Shown: piece after piece, positions 25,495 to 34,142 of the stretch
Position numbering within the stretch: the first letter of the stretch is position 1
Layout: each line of letters begins with the position of its first letter
NCBI RefSeq assembly: GCF_036884655.1
Contig: NC_088330.1
Coordinates: 27,964,001-28,028,000 of the forward strand
Direction of reading: 5' to 3'
Source: Musa acuminata AAA Group
Taxonomy: Eukaryota > Streptophyta > Magnoliopsida > Zingiberales > Musaceae
DNA: 64,000 nt
Notes under the pieces: model-generated
Seen by the model: only the letters and a program-made list of their open reading frames with translations
Told to the model about the DNA's origin: nothing
Database searches by the model: none
Made by a program: the position numbers and the translations under genes

Positions 25495-25790
25495 GCCATC
25501 TTTATGCAAGTAGGCCGCTGCTCACAGTTGCAGCCACAAGCGGTGGCACCTCCCCGCAAGGGTGACTCTTGCGGGCGGCTCAACGCCCGCAAGAAGGAGG
25601 CGTCGCTTGTGAGGGCGCCATCCGCAAGGGTGCCCGCCTGCAAGGGCACTACCCACAAGCGCGGCGCCTGTGGGCACTGCACCCACGGGCACAACGCTCG
25701 CGGGGTGCAGTGCCGCCCATAAGCAAGGGCAACGCTATCGCCCCCCCGCCGCACAGGCCTCTACCGGCAGGGTGGTAGTGGTGGCAACAG
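25495..25790 (+). other. GC-rich island in the C1 leader
   Basis: A sharply GC-rich stretch in otherwise AT-rich DNA, with repeated CGCAAGGG, GCCCGC and GGGCACTGCACCC words in both orientations. Several overlapping frames are open simply because of composition. It is probably a structured untranslated leader; no protein family was recognised. Confidence 0.55.
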
Positions 25791-26388
25791 CAAGGGAGAG
25801 GGAGAAGGGCATTAGGGTTTTCGGACAAAAGATAGTTTTGCCCCTTAGAATTTTAGAAATTCTAGATTTTATCCTTTTATCCAAATTATGAAAAAACTCT
25901 CTCAAAATTCAAAAAATTTCCTATATGTCCCTGATTTTAGAAAATATTAATTGATTAAAATATTTAATTGATTATTATTTTTATTATTATCTAATAGTCC
26001 TAAATGATGATGATTTATACATGTGATGTATGATGTGTGGACGGATGATCATGGATCGTGTGATGTGTATACTTATGATTATTATTATTGGGGCATATGA
26101 GCCTCCATTATATTTCTCGTTTATTGTCGGGTCTACGTGCCTATGATTAAGTTGTAATCATATAAAGAGATGCAACGGGAGCGTGGAAGCGATAGCGGGA
26201 CCCACGAGATGAACGATCGTGATGCATCTAGATGTCGATGGAACCGACGAGGATGAGATGGATGATCACAGGGCATGGAGATGTACCGCTGCACACATAG
26301 ATCTTGATGTAAGTGATTAGGCCCACTGGCTCAGGCCTGATCACATTAGGTTGTAGTCCATGATCATTTGGTGTGATTGCTTATACAC

Positions 26389-26390
<2 letters not shown>

Positions 26391-26476
<86 letters not shown>
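26391..26476. repeat. (TA)n microsatellite in the C1 leader
   Basis: 86 uninterrupted bases of alternating TA. Confidence 0.97.
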
Positions 26477-26482
<6 letters not shown>

Positions 26483-26652
26483 GTGATGTAGATATATATT
26501 AAATATATATACGTGTGACATGTCATATTAGGGGACCAAATCATAGAAACCCCTCGCTCGATAATATTAAATCGGTAAACATAAAATAATTAGATTGACC
26601 CACATGACCTTCCATTGTTATAGGTAGGGACCGATTCCCGATGTAAGTTGAG

Positions 26653-26946
26653 TTGGTCGAGTCCCTCGAGGCTCACCTATATCGCGATTCGCTATCTTGC
26701 CTACGACATAGAGATGTCACAGGTGACCTAAGGACATGGTATGCTTGGTCGAGTCCTTCGAGGGTACATCATCAAATTAGACTCATCTTGTAACGATGGT
26801 GTTTACTTAACCGAACATCATGGTTGGTCAAGTCTCTCGAGACCATGGTGATTTAGAGACCGAATAGGACGAGAATCACAAGAAGTTGTGATCGGCAAGA
26901 GTTACCTACCTTTTGGGCATAGTGTGATTGATCGAGTCCCTCGAGG
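26653..26946 (+). repeat. Four copies of a 19-bp motif in the C1 leader
   Basis: TTGGTCGAGTCCCTCGAGG and close variants at 26653-26671, 26745-26763, 26824-26842 and 26928-26946, at 79-104 bp spacing. Each contains a CTCGAG-centred self-complementary core. Confidence 0.8.
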
Positions 26947-27222
26947 TTACACTAAGACACTGATTGGATCTTAATCCCCACTAGAAGTCTGCCGGAGACT
27001 TCCCTTTCTTGTGCTGAGGGTGTCGCGTGACTCGCCAGTAAAATAGTAGGAGCATATTAAGATAGAAGTCTATATCTTGATTATTTATTTTTTATAAAAT
27101 CCATATGTTATTTATTTCTGTTGCATCTTTATTTTAAGAAAATATCATTTTTAAATCCCTTACGTGGCATACTTGATGTCAACCACCTCACTGATCCAAA
27201 TTATACGGATTGACTCCACAAC

Positions 27223-28260
27223 TTGAGAATTATTCTCATGGCGGAGAAAATCACATACGTCCTTGATATAGTGATGCATACGCCCGAGGAAGGGGCAAGC
27301 GAGGATGAGATCGTTCGCTACGTAAAGTACATTGTTGACTTTACTCTTGCTCAGTATTACATGTTAGGCTCTATGACTCCTGAGTTACAGAGACAACATG
27401 AAAAGATGGATGTCAGATCCATACTACTATATGTCCGTAAACTATTTGAGGAACAGGGAAGGACTCAGTGATATAAGATATCCAAGAGCCTCATCCAAGC
27501 TGGGATGACTAAGGGAATACCGGTTCAGAACCATGTCCTGAAAATGATTTAGTGGATAGAGAAACTCACGGGTCTAGGAATGATCCTAGAGGCTAACTTG
27601 TGTGTGGAAATTGTGTTTCAGTCCCTACCAGATTTCTTTTCACAGTTCATAATAAATTTTAATATGAACAAGCTTGAGGTGATACTCCCGGAGCTCCTCA
27701 ATATGTTAAGGGAGGCAGAGAGCACTATCAAGAAAGAGAAGCTAGTTCTCTACACTGTTGAGACTAGAAAAAAAGAGGAAAGCAGAAAAATCCCTTAAGA
27801 AAGGCAAGGGCAAGGGCAGACCAGGTAAAGCAAAGGTTGCTAAGAAAAACCCGGCAAAGGACAAAGGCCAGTGCTTCCACTATAGCAAAAATGAGTACTG
27901 GAAGAGGAACTGCAAAGAGTATCTTGCAGAAAGGGCAAAACAGAAGCTTGGAGAAGCTTTAAGTACATTCATGATTAGTCTCTATTTGTCAAACTCTTAT
28001 GATAACACATGGGTATTGGATATCGGTAGTGCTTATCATATTTGCAATTCGTTGTAGGTTCTGGTAAGGCCTAGGAGATTCGCGAGAGGCGAGATAGACC
28101 TCAAGATGAGCAATGAAGCAAAAGTTACTGCAGTAGCTATTAGTGAGGTCGCCCTACATCTATCTGGTAGAGTTATTATTGTATTAGATGCATGTTATTT
28201 TGTTCCTTCTATTATCAAAAACATTATCTCCATTGCATGTTTGATAGTTAGTGAATATAA
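27223..28260 (+). pseudogene. C1 gag, zinc knuckle and protease remnant
   Basis: From 27223 the frame gives a gag N-terminal segment, with stops at 27469 (TGA) and 27550 (TAG), and continues to 27798 (LPDFFSQFIINFNMN). A +1 shift near 27770 leads to a basic segment ([16 protein letters not shown]) and a damaged zinc knuckle, [14 protein letters not shown], in which the usual second Cys and the His are Tyr. The protease site reads [14 protein letters not shown], where family members have an Asp-Ser-Gly/Ala triad, so the catalytic triad is altered. This copy can no longer make a working capsid protein or protease. Confidence 0.85.
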
Positions 28261-28368
28261 ATTAGTTTTTTAGAACAATAGTTGTTCAATAATAAGATTA
28301 TCACGAAAAGAACATTACATAATGATTTGTTTATATTAGACACTACTCCACATATCATGAATATAAGT

Positions 28369-29297
28369 ATGTCTAAGAGGAAACGAGATGAGATGAACCG
28401 TGCATACTTGTGGCATTGTAGGCTAGGTCACATCCATGAGGGAACGATTCAAAAATTGCTAAAGGATGAATATCTAAATCCATTTGACTATGAGTCATAT
28501 GTAACTTGTGAGCCTTGCCTTTATGGAAAAATAACCAACTCTCCATTTAGTGGAACTGGAGATAGAGCCACTGTTGGAACTCATACATAATGATATATAT
28601 TGACTTATGTCAACTCATGCCATTGGTAGTTACTCCTACTTCATTACCTTCACTGATGATTTCTCAAAGTATTGATATGTGTACTTAATGAGGTACAAGT
28701 CTGAGGCCTTTGAGAAATTCAGAAAGTATAAAAATAAAGTGGAGAACCAGACTAGAAAGAGTATCAAGTCTCTTCGATCAAATCGAGGAGGTGAGTACTT
28801 AAGTATAGAGTTTACCTAGTTCCTCGAGGACCATAGGATTTTATCCCAATGGACACCTCCTTATACACCTCAGCTCAATGATGTGTCTGAAAGGAGGAAT
28901 CATATGCTATTAGATATGCTACGGTCCATAATGAGTTTCGCTAACCTACCTATCTCATTCTGGGGATATGCCCTAGAATGATCTTAAGGTAGTGTCCACA
29001 CCATATTAGATATGGAAAGGAAAGAATCCTGATCTTAAGGTTGTTAAGATTTGGGGCTGCCTTGCCCACGTTAAAAGACACAACCTCGATAAGTTGGAAT
29101 CAAGGACGGAGCGGTGCAAGTTCGTGGGAAACCCCAAGGAAACTTGTGGGTATTATTTCTATCATCTCGATAACCAAAAGGTCTTTGTAACTAAGAGAGC
29201 AATATTCCTTAAGAAGGAACACATTCTTAACGGAGACAGTAGGAGCATGATAGAGTTAAGCGAGGTTGGAGAACCTAGCTCAAGCACCACTCTATAA
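28369..29297 (+). pseudogene. C1 GAG-pre-integrase and integrase remnant
   Basis: The GAG-pre-integrase segment is clear: YLWHCRLGHIHEGTIQKL and CEPCLYGK. The integrase core follows in pieces, ITDDFSKY, YLMRYKSEAFEKF, LRSNRGGEYLS and PQLNDVSERRNHMLLDM, with stops and frame changes between them. A segment with SRTERCKFVGNPKE (29094-29297) is the usual copia region downstream of the core. DDE-type residues can be located (DD of DDFSKY, D/N of RSNRGGEY, E of SERRN), but the Asp of the second motif is Asn. The copy is inactive. Confidence 0.85.
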
Positions 29298-29436
29298 CCT
29301 AAGTCTGTTCAGGTACATAATACATAAGTTCCAACTTTACGTAGGTCTGACAGAGTATCTCATCCTCTTGAGAGATATGTGGGACATATTAGAGGAGAGG
29401 ATGTTGATGACATTGATCCTCAGACCTACAAGAAGG

Positions 29437-30550
29437 CTATTATGAGAATAGACTCTAGGAAGTGGCAAGAAGCAATGAATTCTGATATGGATTCTATGTA
29501 CTCCAACAAGGTTTGAAACATAGTTAATGCACCCGAAGGTATTGTACCTATTGGTTGCAAGTGGATGTTTAAGAAAAAGATCGGAGTAGATGGAAAGGTA
29601 AAGACCTATAAAGCAAGGCTAGTGGCTAAGGGGTATCATCAAAAGCAAGGTGTTGACTATGACGAAACTTTCTCACCCGTAGCAATGCTAAAATCCATCC
29701 GAATTCTATTGGCTATTGCAGCACACTATGATTATAAAATATGACAGATGGATGTGAAAACTGCATTTCTCAATGGGAACATCGAGGAGGAGGTGTATAT
29801 AATACAACCCGAGGGATTCATTTCTAAAGACTACCCAGATAAGGTGTGCATGTTGCTTAGATCCATTTATTGACTAAAGCAAGCTTCTCGAAGTTGGAAC
29901 ATAAGATTTGATGAGGCAATCAGACATAGGATATCGCTTTCTAGGAGTATGTCCCCAAAGACTCCTAAAGAAAGGGTGAACATGGATAGGATACCCTATG
30001 CCTCAGCGATAGGGTCTATCATGTATGCCATGCTATGTATCAGGCCTGATATAACGCATGCTATAAGTGTCATGAGTAGGAATCAGGCGGATCCAGGCTT
30101 GGAACACTAGAAAGTAGTAAAGTGTATCCTTAAGTACTTGAGAAGAACTAAGGATCTTTTATTAGTATATGAAGGTAGTAGCCTCAGGATTAAAGGTTAC
30201 ACAGACTCAAGTTTTCAGTCTGATATCGATGATAGTAAGTCAAATTCAGGGTATGTGTACACCTTGAATGGAGAAGCAGTGTACTAGAAAAGTTCCAAGC
30301 AAGATACTACTACTGACTCGACCACAGAGGCAGAGTACATTGCTGCAACAAAGGCAACAAAGGAGGGAGTCTGGATGAAGAAGTTCATCATAGATCTGAG
30401 AGTCGTGCCGGGTAGTGAGGAGTTGATTTTCTTATATTGCGATAACAACGAGACAATTGCTCAAGCGAAAGAACTCATGTCTCATTAGAAATCTAAGCAT
30501 GTTCTGAGGAGGTTCTACCTGATCAGAGAGATTATGACCTGACGAAATCT
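29437..30550 (+). pseudogene. C1 reverse transcriptase and RNase H remnant with in-frame deletion
   Basis: One frame reads through RT motifs ([57 protein letters not shown]) into the RNase H domain (YASAIGSIMYAM, KGYTDSSFQSD, TTEAEYIAAT). The frame is broken only by stops at 29514, 29742, 29871, 30108, 30285 and 30486. About 90-100 codons are missing at the junction near 29930, including the YVDD catalytic motif, yet the frame is the same on both sides, so the deletion is in frame. The enzyme cannot be active. Confidence 0.9.
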
Positions 30551-31566
30551 ATGCATATGTGACTTGACACATAATCTTTTTACTTATTATATTTTGATAT
30601 TTATCACTTTATATTGACTATTGCATATATGCATATATATATTGTAATGTCCTTGAATCTGTGCAATGAAAATTGAATCGTGATGAGATCACGATAATGA
30701 GACCTATTCGCTTTTAAACACAGATCCTAAATAATCCTAGTCATAGGTTACTCGAGAGGGATAACGAGATAATCGGACATACTGGTATGCTATATACCCG
30801 TCCATATGATGGATACAACTGGTCTCATAGCTACTCGTGTGGGGACACTAAGGATACAATATAGGTGCTCATTGGAGAATGAGTTCACTGATTGATCCGC
30901 TTATGAAATACTGGATGGTTGATAATACCTTATTATCAGACAACGATTTCGTAGTCCCAATGGTGTATTTGGTCCTTAGACTTGAGACACCAAGGATGTC
31001 CTATATGAGTGCTCCATTCTTTGATACCAGACTTATAGGTTTGAATGTCCCAGATCTAGTACGGTCGATCATCGAGAGTGACGGTCAACCTTACGAGGGC
31101 TACTGAGTGTTGATAGAGGATCATCCACACTCGGTGTCATGAGAGAAATATCTCATGTGTTCTTACTCAGACAAATCCCTCGCTAGGGTCATTCGGATTG
31201 AGAGAGAAAAAGTTCTCAAAGAGAATCCAATTAGAGCGAGACTCGAGTAGAAACCGTATGGGTCTGACAGCACCATGCTCGGTATACGGTCTCTGGGATA
31301 TTAGATGGATGAGAGACTATAGGTACATGGTAACTAAGGACAGACAGGTCCAATGGATTGGATTCTCTTGTATCGTTTGGAGACTACGGCGTAATGACCT
31401 AATACATCCATAGTCGATGAGTCGAGTGAATTATTATAAAGATAATAATTTACTAAGCTAGACGGAGTTCTGATAGGTATGACTCACGGCCAGCTCGATA
31501 TTGTCCTAGAGGGTCACACACATATGGTAGGCGTTATGATGAGTAGAGGTTCGGATATGAGATATC
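30551..31566 (+). other. C1 3' untranslated region with two small open frames
   Basis: Between RNase H and the 3' LTR. Frames 30879-31106 (75 codons, includes MKYWMVDNTLLSDND and FFDTRLIG) and 31198-31413 (71 codons, includes DSSRNRMG and DIRWMRDYRYMVT) recur in the copy at 41798-42025 and 42115-42297. I do not recognise a protein family. The sequence belongs to the element, but coding status is unproven. Confidence 0.6.
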
Positions 31567-32113
31567 CGCCGGAGCCCCTAACTTATTGGATATCCAATAA
31601 GCTCCTGAATTATTGGATCCCATTGATGAGATTCAATAAAAGCCCATGAGTGATTATTGGATAGAGATCCACTAATCTAAGAGACTTGGGTAGTTGGATG
31701 AAGATCCAATACCCAATAGGGGAGGATCCATTAGGGTTAAGTTGATAGGGGACTTCGATAAATAGGAGGTGTGGTTCATAGGCTAGAGCCTTTGCTTGCC
31801 TCTCCTATTCTCCTCCCCCCTCTCCACCTTAGAGCAGGCCTGGAGTTTTGAGGAGCATCGCCGCAGCCCTGCTATGTGGATTATCACTAGAGAGGAGGGC
31901 GCTTGATTTCCTTCACCCTCTCCTAGAGATCTGCAAGGATTCAGGGATATACGATCTCCCTAGGTAACATAATCTACTCTATACGTAGTTTTAAGTTTCG
32001 CGAATTTTGCGCACTAATCTTCGCACAATGACGAATAAATCTTTAGAAAATTGGGGATTTTGTTTTCTATTCTTCTATTGTGCATGTGATGTCACCCCCA
32101 AGATTTCCCAATA
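31567..32113 (+). repeat. C1 3' LTR
   Basis: 547 bp, matching 24786-25337 with scattered substitutions and small indels, so the insertion is not very young. It ends GATTTCCCAATA. Confidence 0.88.
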
Positions 32114-32706
32114 GTTAAACCAAGCAAGAAATAACGTGGCTTTAATATCAACTATTAGGAACGAGTCGGCACTTGGGGGGTGGGGTTTGAATTAGTGTAG
32201 CGGATAAAAATCACATCGATTCAATATTTCATTTCAATTAAACTCGTTTTAGAAAAATATTAACTTGAAAGCATATGGAAGCGTAGTGAAAGCAATAAGA
32301 AGGTAAAGCAGTTTGCAATAAAGGTAAATTTCTCAAAAAGAAATACAAACCAATTTATAATAGTTCAGTCGCTGTGATCTACATCCACTTCTAATTCCTC
32401 ATCTGTAGGGGTTATCGGCTTCCACTACCGATCTTCTTTCAATGGGCGAAGATCAACTACCCTTACAACTCGCGTCTCCTTTTGACAGGTTCAGGAGAGA
32501 ACCTTTACAACCCCAGTCACTTCTCTCTTAAACAAGACTAATACTTAGAGCTTGAGAGGAGTTCCCACAAGATTACAATAGTATTTTTGTTTCTTTTTGC
32601 TCTAAATTCTTATGTATGTTAACTAGGGATGAGAGGGGTATTTATAGGCCTCAAGTGGATTTGGAGCCTAAAATTATCTCATCCCAGGTTTCTCGGGTCC
32701 TAGTAG
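32114..32706 (-). mobile_element. E2 primer site remnant and truncated 5' LTR
   Basis: 32114-32151 matches the sequence just inside the E1 5' LTR, with a damaged primer site (complement GGCTTTAATATCA). From 32153 the LTR runs (TATTAGGAACGAGTC) to 32706, where plus-strand LTR P1 begins. About 980 bp of this LTR is not found further right. Confidence 0.8.
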
Positions 32707-33642
32707 TGTTGAATCTCAGATTTTGATGATGAAATCAATTGGTAAATTATTTGATCTAATCTATATATTGAGATAAGTATGCAGGATTAACTACGATAGC
32801 AGTAAGGCATAAAGCAGATGTTGGGCTGGAGTTAAAGATCGGACGATACGTCGAAGATTCAAACGATGTGCTAGAAGTTTGCCGGAAGCTCACCGAGAAT
32901 TCATCAGGAGCTCGCCGAGAGTTTGTAGGAAGTTCGCTGAGAGTTCGTCGGGAGTTCACTGAGAGTTCGTTGGGAGTTCGCCGGAAGTTCACCAGAAGTT
33001 CATCGGAAGATCGCCGAGAGAACAATCGACATACCAGATAAAGATTGCCTATTTAAATATCTTAATTATCGTAGTTATACCTTAAGTTGAGTTAAGATTG
33101 GAAGGTAATCTCACTAACTCAATTAGAGGCCAATTGGGCCCTTAACAGAGCTAAACTGGGCCGGTTGAATAGCTCATTCAACACTTGAAGTCACGACCGA
33201 CGGTGGCACTGCCTACAGACTCAAGTCTCCTAAGTGGTTTGGGCGATGGTACCATCGACAGTTAATGCTGCCAGGCGGTGGTACCACCAGAGCTTGGTCT
33301 CCAAGCTCTATCAGGCGGTCATATCGCCTAGACTAGACGGTGGTACTACCTAGTGTCACAATATAATGTGGTGGTACCGTCAGTACCCTAAAATCCGTGG
33401 ATGTGACACTTTTTGTCTCCAATTCTGAAGCCAGTGGGGCCTATAAATACCCCACCCTTTTCTGCATGAAAGGACAACGAAAGTATGAAGAAAATATTGA
33501 AGTCTTGGGGTGTGAAAGTGTTGTAAAAGTATAAAGAGTCCTCCTTATTCCTTTCTAGTGTTGTGATCATTCAAAAAAGATGTAAGGTTTGTAAGGGTTA
33601 TCTCCTAAACCCGTGAAAATGAGAAAGAATTGTAAAGAGATA
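32707..33642 (+). mobile_element. P1: plus-strand LTR of the E1/E2 family, left part
   Basis: Starts TGTTGAATCTCAGATTTTG, the LTR start of this family, now on the plus strand. It contains the GGTACC-rich block (33190-33380), a TATA-like TATAAATA at 33442-33449 and the region collinear with 56822-57660. It is split by L1 and resumes at 38484, fading at about 38505. No internal region follows, so it is a truncated solo LTR. Confidence 0.8.
33351..33642. repeat. Left copy of a ~290-bp direct duplication flanking L1
   Basis: Matches 38192-38483 with four substitutions that I can count. It starts TAGTGTCACAATATAATG and includes the P1 core promoter. See the right copy and the findings. Confidence 0.92.
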
Positions 33643-33677
33643 GTGTTGTGATCATTCAAACATCCTGTTTCAAAGTT
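33643..33677. other. Filler DNA at the left L1 junction
   Basis: The 20-mer tagtgttgtgatcattcaaa at 33641-33660 copies 33556-33575 exactly. 33661-33679 is the inverted complement of 33687-33705 inside the L1 LTR. Both look templated, as at error-prone break repair junctions. Confidence 0.8.
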
Positions 33678-34123
33678 TGTCACGGACAAACTTTGAAACA
33701 GGATGTTTGATGTAATGCTTATATCTGTCCGTGTCTGTTGGCATGTTCATGCCTTGTACAGTGTGTAGAGGGGCAGCCGAAGGCTTATAAGTCCCATTTT
33801 AGTTGGGTTGGTGGCCTCTTTAGGCTTGTAAATAAATGTTGTGTCATATAGACACGTGCGAGAGCTTTTCGGTCTGTAATGGACCATTTTACCCTTTGTT
33901 GTGCCACTGTTCAGAGCTTGTAAAGTCTGTTTGTAATTTGCATTGTCTATGAAGTGTTTTTCGGACATGTTTGCTTGTGGATCCCGATTGAGGCGTTCTC
34001 TCTTGCCCGTTCTCTCTTTTGTTGGTCCTAAGGGACAATGGGAGTCTTCGGGGAGGCTGACCTTTGCGGACGGACACGCAAGGGTGCCGCACGACTTAGG
34101 CAAAACCAGCTAAGTCCGTGTCA
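33678..34123 (+). repeat. L1 5' LTR
   Basis: 446 bp. Its 118-codon minus-strand frame (33747-34103) recurs in the 3' LTR and is just LTR sequence. Confidence 0.92.
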
Positions 34124-34125
34124 TA

Positions 34126-34142
34126 TGGTATCAGAGCGGGAC
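34126..34142 (+). promoter_or_regulatory. L1 primer binding site
   Basis: TGGTATCAGAGCGGGAC, two bases after the 5' LTR; initiator tRNA-Met type. Confidence 0.85.

Larger units (their letters stand above)
24786..32113 (+). mobile_element. C1: degenerate Ty1/copia retrotransposon
   Basis: A plus-strand element of about 7.3 kb. The 5' LTR is 24786-25337, primer site 25339-25350 and 3' LTR 31567-32113. Coding remnants appear in copia order: gag, protease, integrase, reverse transcriptase, RNase H. A long leader (25351-27222) and a long 3' untranslated region (30550-31566) flank them. LTR ends have drifted from the family's TGTTGGAGCCCC start, which survives at 42654 in another copy. No target duplication is visible, and it sits at a deletion in E2. 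Confidence 0.9.

Noticed and set aside
25471..25891. Overlapping Arg/Pro/Cys-rich frames in the copia leader
   Set aside because: Open by GC composition only; located between primer site and gag, with no family resemblance.
33747..34103. 118-codon minus-strand frame, also at 37815-38171
   Set aside because: It occurs in both L1 LTRs at the same position and shows no protein motif; it is LTR sequence.
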